Shown one piece after another: positions 16,620 to 26,700 of a stretch of DNA of 64,000 nucleotides. The notes below the pieces were generated by a model. The model was not told the DNA's origin. It made no database searches and worked only from the letters and a program-made list of their open reading frames with translations. Numbering within the stretch: the stretch's first letter is position 1; every line of letters starts with the position of its first letter. Position numbers and translations under genes: made by a program. Origin of the DNA: Streptomyces sp. CA-210063 (GTDB taxonomy: Bacteria; Actinomycetota; Actinomycetes; Streptomycetales; Streptomycetaceae); contig NZ_CP102512.1 in assembly GCF_024612015.1 (NCBI RefSeq), forward strand, positions 806,001-870,000, in the 5' to 3' direction.

Positions 16620-17305
16620 TCGGTGGCCTGCCGCAGCACGTACCCGAATCCCCGGACGGTGTGGATGAGGGGTTCGCCGGTGTCTTCGAGCTTGCGGCGG
16701 AGCCGGCTGACGACCAGCTCGACGACGTTGGAGCGGCCGCCGAAGCCGTACTCCCACACGTGGTCGAGGATCTGCGCCTTGGTGAGGACGGTCGGGGACT
16801 TGCGCATGAGGTAGCGCAGGACCTCGTACTCGGTGGGGGTGAGGGTGAGCAGTTTGTCGCCGCGGCGGACCTCGCGGGTGTCCTCGTCCATCGTCAGGTC
16901 CGCCACCTGGAGCACGGACCGCTGGAAGGCCGGCCCGGCGCTGCGGCGCAGCACGGTGCGCAGGCGGGCCATCAGCTCCTCCACGGCGAACGGCTTGACC
17001 AGGTAGTCGTCACCGCCCCGGGTGAGGCCGGCGACCCGGTCGGCGACGCCGTCGCGGGCGGTCAGGAACACCACGGGCACCATCGTGCCGGACCGGCGCA
17101 GCCGGTCCAGCACGCCGAAGCCGTCCAGACCCGGCAGCATGAGGTCCAGGACCACGATGTCGGGATGGAACTCGGCAGCCTGCCGCAACGCCTCCTCACC
17201 GGAGTGCGCGGTGACCGCGTCCCAGCCCTCGTAGCGGGCGACGGTCGCCACCAGGTCAGCGATGGGCGGATCGTCGTCCACAACGAGAAGTCGCACTTTT
17301 TCCAC
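16616..17305 (-). CDS. OmpR/PhoB-family response regulator
   Basis: A 229-residue regulator with a receiver domain (VVDDDPP acidic cluster, phospho-aspartate in VVLDLMLPG, LTARD, YLVKPF) and a C-terminal winged helix ending in the family signature HTVRGFGYVLR. The start is uncertain: GTG 17305 gives the usual short N-terminus, GTG 17296 is possible, and a GTG-started frame from 17350 adds an unlikely tail. It is divergent from the ferric reductase-like gene. The shared gap contains a direct CGACAGC repeat with 11-bp spacing, the kind of site such regulators bind. Confidence 0.93.
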   Translation of the reverse strand: MEKVRLLVVDDDPPIADLVATVARYEGWDAVTAHSGEEALRQAAEFHPDIVVLDLMLPGLDGFGVLDRLRRSGTMVPVVFLTARDGVADRVAGLTRGGDDYLVKPFAVEELMARLRTVLRRSAGPAFQRSVLQVADLTMDEDTREVRRGDKLLTLTPTEYEVLRYLMRKSPTVLTKAQILDHVWEYGFGGRSNVVELVVSRLRRKLEDTGEPLIHTVRGFGYVLRQATE

Positions 17306-17453
17306 GTGCTCATAGTGCGCTACCGGTCGCTTCGTGCCATAGCCGCTCACAGTTTGGCGGCCGATCGATAAAAACTTGAAAGTTGTCCGACAGCAAAACG
17401 ACAGCGCTCACCGGACAAGCTCGTATCCCCCACCCGATCAAGGAGCTGTCCCC
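17306..17453. promoter_or_regulatory. Divergent promoter region of the two-component and flavin operons
   Basis: CGACAGC occurs at 17388-17394 and 17399-17405 (11-bp period). An AT-rich patch contains the inverted repeat AACTT-GA-AAGTT at 17373-17384. The rightward operon begins 48 bp downstream with a good AAGGAG ribosome site. Confidence 0.45.
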
Positions 17454-18797
17454 GTGACCACTGTCCAACAACCCCCCGCGGCGGTAGGCCGCTCGGGAGC
17501 GCGCCCGAAAGTGGTCGCCCGCACCGGTCTGTACGCGGTGCTGGCGGCGAACGTGGCCGTGGTGACGTTCTTCTTCGTCCAGGCCGGCTTCGCCTCGAAC
17601 GCCCTCATCGTGCTGGGCCGCCTCACCGGCCTGTACGGGGCGCTCCTCATGGCCTTCCAGCTGCTGCTGGTGGCCCGGCTGCCGTGGTTCGACCGGCGCA
17701 TCGGCATGGACCGGCTGACCTCCTGGCACCGCTGGACCGGCTTCTCGGTGCTGTGGCTGCTGGTCGCGCACGGCGTGTTCATCACCTTCGGCTACGCCCA
17801 GTCCTCGGACCTGGACCCGGTCAGCCAGCTGGTCGACCTCGCCGAGACCGTCGAGGGCGTGCTGCGCTCGATCGTCGCGCTGGGGATCATCATCGTGATC
17901 GGCGTGGTCTCGGCCCGCTTCGCCCGGCGCAGGCTCGCCTACGAGACCTGGCACTTCATCCACCTGTACACCTACGTCGCGGTGGTGCTGGCCTTCACGC
18001 ACCAGGTCGCGGCAGGTACGTCGTTCGCCTCGTCCCCGACCGCGACGGCGTACTGGTACGTGCTGTGGGGCGTGGCCCTGGCCTCCGTTTTCCTGGGCCG
18101 GCTGGTGCTCCCGCTGTGGCGCAACTGGCGTCACCAGCTGCGCGTCACGGCCGTCGTCCCCGAGGCCGACAACGTCGTCTCGATCTACATGACCGGCCGT
18201 GACCTGGACCGGATGCCCGCGCGGGCCGGCCAGTTCTTCCTGTGGCGCTTCCTGACCCGGGACCGCTGGTGGCAGGCCAATCCGTTCTCGCTGTCGGCCG
18301 CGCCCGACGGCAAGCAGCTGCGGCTGACCGCGAAGGCGGCCGGCGAGGGCTCCGCGGCCCTGCGCCACGTGAAGGTCGGCACCCGGGTGTTCGCCGAGGG
18401 CCCGTACGGCGCCTTCACCGCGATGCACCGCACGCGGCCGGAGTCCGTGCTCATCGCCGGCGGCGTCGGGGTCACCCCCATCCGGGCCCTGCTGGAGGAG
18501 ATCCAGGGGCACGCCGTGGTCATCTACCGCGTGGCCACGAACCAGGACGCGGTCCTCTACGAAGAGCTCCAGCAGCTCGCCTCCGACAAGGGCGCCGAGC
18601 TGCACCTGGTGTCCGGGCCGGTCAGCCCCGACAAGCTGGCGCCGCGCGAGCTGCTGCGGATGGTGCCGGACATCGCCGACCGGGACGTGTTCCTGTGCGG
18701 GCCGCCGCCGATGATGAACGCGGTCCTGGGCAGCCTGCGCGAGCTGGACGTGCCCAAGCCGCAGATCCACTTCGAACGCTTCAGCCTGGCTGGATGA
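17454..18797 (+). CDS. Ferric reductase-like transmembrane flavocytochrome
   Basis: A 447-residue protein with an N-terminal membrane domain of about six helices (residues 25-215) and a C-terminal ferredoxin-reductase-like part. Histidines at 92, 106, 167 and 183 lie in or beside helices and are candidate heme ligands. FAD-binding NPFSLSAAPDG and NAD(P)-binding GGVGVTPIRALLEEI and FLCGPPPMM follow. It should take electrons from cytosolic NAD(P)H through FAD and heme across the membrane. The start is GTG 17454 with AAGGAG upstream. The next genes encode an exported protein with flavinylation motifs and ApbE, the likely acceptor and its maturation enzyme. Confidence 0.92.
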   Translation: MTTVQQPPAAVGRSGARPKVVARTGLYAVLAANVAVVTFFFVQAGFASNALIVLGRLTGLYGALLMAFQLLLVARLPWFDRRIGMDRLTSWHRWTGFSVLWLLVAHGVFITFGYAQSSDLDPVSQLVDLAETVEGVLRSIVALGIIIVIGVVSARFARRRLAYETWHFIHLYTYVAVVLAFTHQVAAGTSFASSPTATAYWYVLWGVALASVFLGRLVLPLWRNWRHQLRVTAVVPEADNVVSIYMTGRDLDRMPARAGQFFLWRFLTRDRWWQANPFSLSAAPDGKQLRLTAKAAGEGSAALRHVKVGTRVFAEGPYGAFTAMHRTRPESVLIAGGVGVTPIRALLEEIQGHAVVIYRVATNQDAVLYEELQQLASDKGAELHLVSGPVSPDKLAPRELLRMVPDIADRDVFLCGPPPMMNAVLGSLRELDVPKPQIHFERFSLAG

Positions 18798-18816
18798 GGG
18801 ACACGAGGAAAGCACT

Positions 18817-19533
18817 GTGAAACGAGCCATACCCGCCCTGGTCCTGAGCGCCGCCGCGCTGGTCCCCGTCTGGCGTTACGCCCCCTCGACCGAGACGACG
18901 ACCACGGTGACCGCCGAGCCGAACCCCTCGGCATCCTCGTCCGCCGCGGCGGGCTCCAACGTGGTCGCGGGCCCGACGGTCGACACGGAGAAGGGCCCCG
19001 TCCAGGTCCAGGCGACCTTCCAGGGCAAGAAGATCACCGCCGTCAACATGCTCCAGCAGCCGGACCATCCGCAGACCGAGGCCGCGGTGCCCGTGCTGAT
19101 CGAGGAGACGCTTCAGGCGCAGAGCGCCGACATCGACACGGTCTCCGGCGCCACCCTCACGAGCGACGGCTACCGGGAGTCCCTCCAGGCCGCGATCGAC
19201 GAGAACGCGGAGTCGGCGGCCTCGTCCGACTCCGACTCCGACTCCGCGTCGGACTCCTCCTCGGCTCAGAGCACGAGCCAGACCGTCGCGGGTTCGACGG
19301 TCAGCACCTCCAAGGGCGACGTCCAGGTCCAGGTGACCTTCGAGGGCGACGACATCACCGCCGTGGAGATGCTGAAGCAGCCGAACCACCCGCAGACCGA
19401 GGCCGCCGTCCCGGTGCTGATCAAGGAGACCCTGGCGGCGCAGAGCGCCGACATCGACACCGTCTCCGGGGCGACGATCACCAGCGACGGTTACCGGGTG
19501 TCCCTCCAGGCCGCCCTCGACGCGAAGGCCTGA
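18817..19533 (+). CDS. Exported protein with two FMN-binding domains and covalent flavin motifs
   Basis: A 238-residue protein with an N-terminal signal or anchor (residues 1-20), a Ser/Thr-rich linker, then two near-identical FMN-binding domains (about 48-128 and 155-238) separated by an Asp/Ser repeat linker. Each domain carries DTVSGAT, at 107-113 and 214-220, which matches the ApbE target pattern Dxx(S/T)GA(T/S). T113 and T220 are the expected FMN attachment sites. The two halves share long identical stretches such as HPQTEAAVPVLI, which points to recent internal duplication. Start GTG 18817, 19 bp after the reductase stop. It probably accepts electrons outside the membrane. Confidence 0.9.
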   Translation: MKRAIPALVLSAAALVPVWRYAPSTETTTTVTAEPNPSASSSAAAGSNVVAGPTVDTEKGPVQVQATFQGKKITAVNMLQQPDHPQTEAAVPVLIEETLQAQSADIDTVSGATLTSDGYRESLQAAIDENAESAASSDSDSDSASDSSSAQSTSQTVAGSTVSTSKGDVQVQVTFEGDDITAVEMLKQPNHPQTEAAVPVLIKETLAAQSADIDTVSGATITSDGYRVSLQAALDAKA

Positions 19534-19537
19534 TCGG

Positions 19538-20269
19538 ATGCGCCGCGTCGAACACATCATGGGGTTTCCGATCTCGCTGGTCATCGAGGACGGCGAGCAC
19601 GGGTCCCCGAGTGCCGAGGCCGCGGAGCCGGCGTTCGACTGGCTGCGCGAGGTCGACGCCCGGTTCAGCCCGTTCCGTGCCGACAGCGAGGTGTCCCGGC
19701 TGGACCGGGGCGAGCTCGCACCGCACGAGATCAGCCCGGAGCTGGCCGAGGTCCTCGATCTGTGCGAGGAGTACCGGGTGGCGACCGGTGGCGCGTTCGA
19801 CGTACGGCTGCCGGGGCGCGGGCTCGACCCCTGCGCCATGGTGAAGGGATGGGCCGTGCAGCGGGCGGCCGAGCTGCTGACGGAGCGGGGTGCGAAGCGG
19901 CTCTGCCTCAACGCCGGCGGGGACGTGGCCGCGACCGGGGGCCCGTGGCGGGTGGGTGTACGCCATCCCGAGCGGGCCGACCGGCTCTGCACGGTCCTGT
20001 CCATCACCGACGGGGCGGTCGCGACCTCCGCGCGCTACGAGCGCGGCGACCACATCCTCGACGGGCGCACGGGGCGCCCCGCGACGGGTCTTCTGAGCCT
20101 CACGGTCGTGGCCCCGTCCCTGACGGAGGCCGACGCCACGGCGACCGCCGCGTTCGCGATGGGGGCGGAGGGGATCGAGTGGGCCGCGTCGCGGGAGGGG
20201 TGCGAGGTTTTCGCGGTCGACGGGGAGCAGCGTGTGTTCCGGACGCCGGGGTTGCCGGTGGCGGCGTGA
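19538..20269 (+). CDS. apbE: FAD:protein FMN transferase (ApbE family)
   Basis: A 243-residue ApbE protein, shorter than the roughly 300-residue enterobacterial enzyme because it lacks a lipoprotein leader and begins almost at the catalytic fold. Conserved elements include DPCAMVKGWAVQRA, LNAGGDVAATG and the C-terminal metal/FAD segment ADATATAAFAMG. It transfers FMN from FAD to threonine in DxxSGAT motifs; the preceding gene, ending 5 bp upstream, encodes a protein with two such motifs. No signal peptide is evident, so either the protein acts before export or its secretion signal is not recognisable. Confidence 0.92.
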   Translation: MRRVEHIMGFPISLVIEDGEHGSPSAEAAEPAFDWLREVDARFSPFRADSEVSRLDRGELAPHEISPELAEVLDLCEEYRVATGGAFDVRLPGRGLDPCAMVKGWAVQRAAELLTERGAKRLCLNAGGDVAATGGPWRVGVRHPERADRLCTVLSITDGAVATSARYERGDHILDGRTGRPATGLLSLTVVAPSLTEADATATAAFAMGAEGIEWAASREGCEVFAVDGEQRVFRTPGLPVAA

Positions 20270-20637
20270 TGGGAGGCGTGACTGGGGGCGCCTCGTGACT
20301 GGGGGCGCCTGATGGCTCGGGGGCGCCTGATGGCTCGGGGGTGCGGGTTGTTCGGCGACTGCGGGTAGTGGGTGGCTGGTCGTGCAGTTCCCCGCGCCCC
20401 TTAGGGTGCGGGCCCCAGCTGCCATAGCAGCACCCCAGCCGCCCGCCCCCTCAACTGCGGGCAGTCGTGCCGCTGGGGCGGCACGGGTGGGCGCAGCGGC
20501 ACCCGGCGAGCGCCGGTGAGCGAAACTCACCCCCGCCCAGCCCCAGCCGCCGGGTACCTCCCGACCAAGCCCCCGTCACCCCGTCGCGCTTCCCCCTCCC
20601 CCGGTGGATCCTGGGATCATCGGTCGAAGGGAGACGT
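20270..20637 (+). repeat. Gene-free stretch with tandem repeats and a dispersed-palindrome arm
   Basis: Right after the apbE stop, GTGACTGGGGGCGCCTS occurs twice and GGCTCGGGGGCGCCTGAT-like units twice more (about 20276-20344). At 20371-20406 lies one arm of the dispersed intergenic repeat (GGTGGCTGGT, then the GCAGTTCCCCGCGCCCC core). Nothing coding was seen up to the transporter start. Confidence 0.8.
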
Positions 20638-22365
20638 ATGACCGACGTCTCGGCCGAGCGCGGAGCGGCATGGCGCCTCCTCCTCCCCGGCCTCGACAGG
20701 CTCCTCGGCTACCGCCGGTCATGGCTGCGGGGCGACCTGATCGCCGGCGCGACGGTGGCGGCGTACCTCGTCCCGCAGGTCATGGCGTACGCGGTCGTCG
20801 CCGGGCTGCCCCCGGTCGTCGGTCTGTGGGCGATGCTCCCCGCACTCGCCCTGTATCCGCTCCTCGGCTCCTCCCGCCTCCTGTCGATCGGCCCGGAATC
20901 GACTGCCGCCCTGATGACGGCGGCGGTGATCGGCCCGCTCGCGGAGGGCGACCCGGAGCGGTACGCCACACTCGCCGCCGTCCTGGCGATCGCCGTCGGC
21001 CTGCTCTGCCTGCTCGCCCGGGCGGTACGCCTCGGCTTCGTCGCCGACCTGCTCTCCCGCCCGGTGCTGATCGGCTACCTGGCCGGCCTGGCGCTCATCA
21101 TGGTCATGGACCAACTGCCGAAGCTCGCGGGAGTGAAGGTGTCCGGCTCGGACTTCTTCCCCAAGCTGTGGTCCTTCCTCCGGCATCTCGGGGACGCCCA
21201 CATGGCCACCGTCGTGTTCTCGGCGATCGCGATCGCGTTCCTCTTCCTCGTCCCCCGCCTCTCCCGCTCTCTCCCCGGCCCTTTCCTCGCCGTCGTCCTC
21301 GGCACCACGGCCGTGGTCGTGTTCGACCTCGACGACCGGTCCGGCATCGACGTGATCGGCGAGGTCCCGTCCGGCCTGCCGGGCTTCGCCGTGCCGGACC
21401 TGGCCGAACTGCCGTCCCTGCTGCTGCCCGCCGTGGGTGTCCTGCTCGTCAGCTACACGGACGTCGTCCTCACCGCCCGGGCGTTCGCCGACCCTGCCGA
21501 CAAGGGCCCGGGGTGCGACCCGAACCAGGAGTTCCTGGCGCTGGGCGCCGCCAACCTGGGCGCGGGCGTGCTGCACGGCATGCCGGTCAGCAGCAGCGCC
21601 AGCCGTACCGCGCTCGCCTCCTCGGCGGGCGCCCGCAGCCAGGTGTACGCGCTCGTCTCCGGCGTGGCGGTCCTCGCCGTCCTGCTCTTCCTCGGTCCGC
21701 TGCTGACCCGCACCCCGGCCGCCGTGCTGGGCGCGATCGTCGTCTACGCCGCCGCCCGGATGGTCGACCTGGCCGGCTTCCGTCGACTGGCCGCTTTCCG
21801 GCGCCGGGAGCTGCTCCTCGCGGTCGGCTGTCTGGCCGGCGTGCTCGCCTGGGGCATCCTGTACGGCGTCCTGGTGGCCGTCGGCCTGTCGGTGGTCGAG
21901 CTGCTGACCCGGGTGGCCCGGCCCCACGACGCCGTGCAGGGACTGGTCCCCGGTGTGGCCGGCATGCACGACATCGACGACTACCCCGAGGCCCGGACGA
22001 TCCCCGGACTCCTCGTCTACCGCTACGACTCCCCGCTCTTCTTCGCCAACGCGGAGAACTTCCGCCGCCGGGCCCTCGCCGCGGTCGACGAGCAGGAGGA
22101 ACAGGGAGAGACCGTGCGCTGGTTCGTGCTCAACACCGAGGCCAACGTCGAGGTCGACATCACCGCCCTCGACGCCGTCGACGATCTCCGTCGCGAACTG
22201 GCCCGCCGCGACATCGTCTTCGCCCTCGCCCGGGTGAAGCAGGATCTGCTGGACGAGTTGGAGGCGTACGGGCTCGCGAAGTCGGTCGGTGACGAGCTGA
22301 TCTTCCCGACGCTGCCGACGGCCGTGGCGGCGTACCGGCAGTGGTACCGCGACCACGACCGGTGA
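20638..22365 (+). CDS. SulP-family anion transporter with STAS domain
   Basis: A 575-residue permease. About a dozen hydrophobic helices span residues 30-425, with family segments GDLIAGATVAAYLVPQVMAY and SSSASRTALASSAGARSQ. A cytosolic STAS domain (about 440-560) contains FANAENFRRR and the conserved VDITALDAVDDL loop. SulP proteins carry sulfate, bicarbonate or dicarboxylates; nothing here settles which, and no carbonic anhydrase or sulfur gene is adjacent. The ATG at 20638 has GAAGGGAGACGT upstream; the longer upstream frame is proline-rich noise. Confidence 0.94.
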   Translation: MTDVSAERGAAWRLLLPGLDRLLGYRRSWLRGDLIAGATVAAYLVPQVMAYAVVAGLPPVVGLWAMLPALALYPLLGSSRLLSIGPESTAALMTAAVIGPLAEGDPERYATLAAVLAIAVGLLCLLARAVRLGFVADLLSRPVLIGYLAGLALIMVMDQLPKLAGVKVSGSDFFPKLWSFLRHLGDAHMATVVFSAIAIAFLFLVPRLSRSLPGPFLAVVLGTTAVVVFDLDDRSGIDVIGEVPSGLPGFAVPDLAELPSLLLPAVGVLLVSYTDVVLTARAFADPADKGPGCDPNQEFLALGAANLGAGVLHGMPVSSSASRTALASSAGARSQVYALVSGVAVLAVLLFLGPLLTRTPAAVLGAIVVYAAARMVDLAGFRRLAAFRRRELLLAVGCLAGVLAWGILYGVLVAVGLSVVELLTRVARPHDAVQGLVPGVAGMHDIDDYPEARTIPGLLVYRYDSPLFFANAENFRRRALAAVDEQEEQGETVRWFVLNTEANVEVDITALDAVDDLRRELARRDIVFALARVKQDLLDELEAYGLAKSVGDELIFPTLPTAVAAYRQWYRDHDR

Positions 22366-22469
22366 AACCGTGGTGGCCAAGGCCGATGCCCCCCAGGTCT
22401 TCCGCCCCGAGCCTCCCCTCCCCGAAAATCCTGTTGCGGTCCCAGCGGCCCTCACCCGACAGTGACCCC

Positions 22470-23429
22470 ATGACGACGACACCCACCACCGCCCTCCCGC
22501 CCGGCCTGACCGTACGCCCGGCGACGCTGGACGACGCGGAAGCGGTGTGCGGGCTGCTCAACGAGATCGACGTGCTGGAGATCGGCCGCGCCGGGACCGA
22601 ACTGGGCGAGGTGCAGGCCGACCTGAAGCATCCCGATTCGGACCTGGAGCGTGACTCCTGGCTGCTGTTCGACGGGGACCGGCTGGTGGCGTACGGGCTG
22701 CAGTGGGACGAGTCCGGCGGCGAGCGCATCGACATGGACCACTACACGCTGCCCGACCAGCCGCTCGGCGCGCTGCACCTGTTCGACCTCATGGAGGCCC
22801 GGGCCGCGGAGCGGGCGGCGGCCAACGGGGCGGACCGGGCCGTCGTGCACATGCACCTCAACATCGCGCCCACGATGGACCTCGACGCGTTGCGCGGGCG
22901 CGGCTGGCGCACGGTCCGCCGCTACCACGTCATGGCCCGCCCCCTGTCCCCCGCCGAGCCGCTTCCGACGCCCCCGACCGGCGTCACCCTGCGCCCCTGC
23001 GCCGCCGAGCCGGACCGCAGGAAGGCCCACGCCCTGCTCCAGGCGGCCTTCGCCGACCACTTCGACTTCCAGCCGCGTACGTACGAGCAGTGGCTGGACG
23101 ACATCGACGCCGAGCATGTCGACTGGTCGCTGGTCTGGATCGCGCACGTCGACGGTCTCGGTGACGTGGCGGCCCTGCGGTCCCGCGACGACCGTTCCGA
23201 CATGGCCTGGATCTCCAGCATCGGCGTCCTGCGCGAGGCCCGCGGCCGGGGCCTCGGCAGCCTGCTGCTCCGCCACACCTTCGGTCACTACGCGGCCCTG
23301 GGCCGCGACCGCATCGGCCTCGGCGTCGACACCGACAACAGCAGCGGTGCCCTCGCCCTCTACGAAGGGCACGGCATGAAGCTGGACTTCGCCGTCGACA
23401 CCTGGGAGCTGATACGCCCCGTCAAGTAG
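22470..23429 (+). CDS. GNAT acetyltransferase with two GNAT domains
   Basis: A 319-residue protein of two tandem GNAT folds (about 13-155 and 170-319). Only the C-terminal copy keeps a recognisable acetyl-CoA loop (REARGRGLGSLLL) and the terminal ALYEGHGM segment; the N-terminal copy looks degenerate. Mycothiol synthase has such an architecture but is better conserved, so I do not assign that function. The substrate is unknown. The ATG at 22470 follows a weak ribosome site. A strong terminator follows 43 bp after the stop. Confidence 0.88.
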   Translation: MTTTPTTALPPGLTVRPATLDDAEAVCGLLNEIDVLEIGRAGTELGEVQADLKHPDSDLERDSWLLFDGDRLVAYGLQWDESGGERIDMDHYTLPDQPLGALHLFDLMEARAAERAAANGADRAVVHMHLNIAPTMDLDALRGRGWRTVRRYHVMARPLSPAEPLPTPPTGVTLRPCAAEPDRRKAHALLQAAFADHFDFQPRTYEQWLDDIDAEHVDWSLVWIAHVDGLGDVAALRSRDDRSDMAWISSIGVLREARGRGLGSLLLRHTFGHYAALGRDRIGLGVDTDNSSGALALYEGHGMKLDFAVDTWELIRPVK

Positions 23430-23471
23430 GCGCGGCACAGAGAACCGTTCCACTCCAGCAGCAACAGCTCC

Positions 23472-23503
23472 GAACCCCCGTTCCCCCCAGGGAACGGGGG
23501 TTC
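23472..23503 (+). terminator. Terminator after the GNAT gene
   Basis: A perfect 13-bp stem, GAACCCCCGTTCC with GGAACGGGGGTTC, loop CCCCAG, followed by TCTCTGTT. Confidence 0.88.
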
Positions 23504-23715
23504 TCTGTTCGACCTGCCGGACATTGTTCGAAACCTCTTGACGCCCCACCACACGCCGATTGACACTCTCGCAACACGACGTCACAAGGCCGAAACAGCG
23601 GGGCGCCCAGGGCGAGGGTTCCCGCCGCCCCTCGGCCTGCTCCCCCTTGCCTCCTCACCCCTTCTTGCCTTCCTCCCCCCATTCCTCAGCCGTGCTCTCA
23701 GCAGGGATACTCGAC

Positions 23716-26700
23716 ATGACGTACATCGCACGTCTGCGCGGCCGCGCGAGACGCTGGGCGGGTCCGCTCGCCGGACTGACCGCCGCGTCACTGCTCCTGG
23801 GCCTCGCCGGGCCGACCGCACCGGCCGCCGCGGACAGCGCCGACATCACCGACGGTCTGGCCCTCTGGTACAAGCTCGACGCCGCCTCCGGCACCACGGT
23901 CGCCGACGCCTCGGGCAACGGCCGCGACGGCACGGTGAACGGCACCGCCGGCTGGACGGGCAACGGCCAGGGCCTCGCCTTCAACGGTTCGGACACGTAC
24001 GTCAAGGTGCCGAACGACGTCATGAAGGGCATGGACTCGATCAGCGTCTCCCTGGACGTGCTGATGGACGAGTCGCAGACCACCCCGTATTTCCTCTACG
24101 GCTTCGGCAACACCAGCAACGGCACGGGCAACGGCTACCTCTTCGCCACCGGCAACTCGCTGCGCACCGCCATCGCGTCCGGCAACTGGTCGACCGAGCA
24201 GAACACCCGGCCCTCCGACTCGCACAACCTGACCCGCTCGGTGTGGAAGCAGCTCACCTACACCCAGACCGGCAACACGGCCGTGCTGTACGAGGACGGC
24301 GTGGAGGTCGGCCGCAACACCTCGGTCACCACCACCCCGGGTTCCATCGGCTCGGGCACCACGACCGCCAATTACCTGGGCAAATCGGTCTACACCAGCG
24401 ACAAGCTCTTCAAGGGCAAGATCCGTGACTTCCGGGTCTACGACCGGGCCCTCGCCGGCTCCGAGGTCGAGCAGCTCTCGCTCCCCGTGGCCACGCGGGG
24501 TGTCACCGACGACAAGGCCGCCCTCACCCTGGGCGACACCAGCGGTGTCACGGCCGACCTGGACCTGCCGAAGACCGGTACGGCCGGCGGCTCGTCGATC
24601 AGCTGGAAGAGCGACAACACCGACGTGGTCTCGGACTCCGGCGCGGTGACCCGTCCCGCCGCCGGTGAGCCGGAGGGCCACGCCACGCTGACGGCGACCC
24701 TGAAGAAGGGCACCGTCACCGACACCAAGACCTTCGAGGTCACGGTCCTGCCCGCCTTCGACGACGCGACCGCCGTCAAGCAGGCCGCCGAGGCGCTGAC
24801 CGTACGCAACCTCGACGACGTACGCGGCAACCTCACGCTCCCCACGGACGGCGCCCTCGGCACGAAGGTCTCCTGGTCCTCCGCGAACGCGGCCGTCGTG
24901 GCCGACGACGGTGTGGTCCACCGCCCGGCGCACGGCGACGGCGCCACGACCGTCGAGCTGACCGCGACCGTCACCAAGGGCGACGCGAAGACCACCCGCG
25001 CCTTCACTGCCAAGGTGCCCGAACTGCCCGCGAAGCAGGCCTACAAGGGCTATATGTTCAGCTACTTCACCGGCGAGGGCACCTCGGACGGCGAGCAGCT
25101 CTACGCGGCCCTCAGCAAGGGCGACGACCCGCTGAAGTGGCGGGAGTTGAACGACGGCAAGCCCGTCCTGACCTCCACGCTCGGCGAGAAGGGCCTGCGC
25201 GACCCGTTCATCATCCGCTCCCCCGAGGGCGACAAGTTCTACCAGATCGCCACCGACCTCAGGATCTACGGCAACGGCGACTGGGACGCCTCCCAGCGCA
25301 CCGGCAGCAAGTCCATCATGGTCTGGGAGTCCACCGACCTGGTGAACTGGACGAACCAGCGCCTGGTCAAGGTCTCCCCCGACTCGGCGGGCAACACCTG
25401 GGCCCCCGAGGCCTACTACGACGAGAAGCTCGGCGAGTACGTCGTCTTCTGGGCGTCGAAGCTGTACGACAACGAGGCCCACTCCGGCGACACGTACAAC
25501 CGCATGATGTACGCGACGACCCGCGACTTCTACACCTTCAGTGAGCCCAAGGTCTGGGTCGACCGCGGCTACTCGGTCATCGACTCCACGGTCATCCAGC
25601 ACGACGGCACGTACTTCCGTCTGTCGAAGGACGAGCGGAACAACACCTCCTCCACGCCCAACAGCAAGTTCGTCTTCGAGGAGAAGAGCGACTCGCTGCG
25701 CGACCTCTCCTGGACCGCGGTCGCCGAGGGCATCGGCAAGGGCGAGATGAGCGCCGCCGAGGGTCCGTTGGTGTTCAAGTCGAACACCGAGGAGAAGTGG
25801 TACGCGTTCCTCGACGAGTTCGGCGGGCGCGGCTACATCCCCTTCGAGACGACGGACCTGGCCTCCGGCGTCTGGACCCCGTCCAGCGACTACGACCTGC
25901 CGTCCAAGCCCCGGCACGGCACCGTGCTCCCGGTCACCCAGGCCGAGTACGACCGGCTGCTGAAGACGTACCAGCCGGACCAGATCATCACGAGCGCCGA
26001 GGACGTCAAGGTCGAGACGCGCATCGGCGACGCCCCGGTCCTGCCGGCCACCGTCATCGCGGAGTTCGCCGACGGCGCCAAGCGGCCCGTCGCCGTCACC
26101 TGGGAGGACGTGGCCGAGTCGCAGTACGCGCAGGCCGGCACCTTCACGGTGAAGGGCGATCTGCCGGGCGACGCGGCGATCGAGGTCGGCGCGGAGGTCA
26201 CGGTCTCCGCCGAGGGACCTGACGTCCCGGCCGATCTGCTTCTGCACTACGGCTTCGACGAGACCGGCGGCAACATCGCCCGGGACTCCAGCGGCCACGG
26301 CTACCACGGCACCTACGTCCGTATGCCCGACTTCGGGACCGGCGTCGACGGCGGCTCGTTCAAGATGTCCGGCGGCTCCAGCAGCTCGACGACCTCCCCG
26401 TACGTCAAGATCCCGAACGGTGTGCTGAAGAACGCCGACAGCGTCACCGTCTCCACGTACGCGAAGTGGAAGGGCGGCGACAACTGGCAGTGGCTGTTCG
26501 GCCTCGGACCGGACAGCGACAAGTACCTCTTCGCCAGCCCCTCGAACGGTTCCTCGTCCCTCTACTCGGCCATCACAGCGGCGAGTTGGGGCGCGGAGAA
26601 GAAGCTGTCGGGCGCGCGGCTCCCCGTCGGCGAGTGGAAGCACGTCACCGTCACCATCGACGGAGGGTCCGGCACGGCGGTCCTCTACGTGGACGGCGTC

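Noticed and set aside
20467..20637. N-terminal extension of the SulP transporter
   Set aside because: Proline/arginine-rich, not membrane-like, and the ATG at 20638 has a good ribosome site directly upstream.
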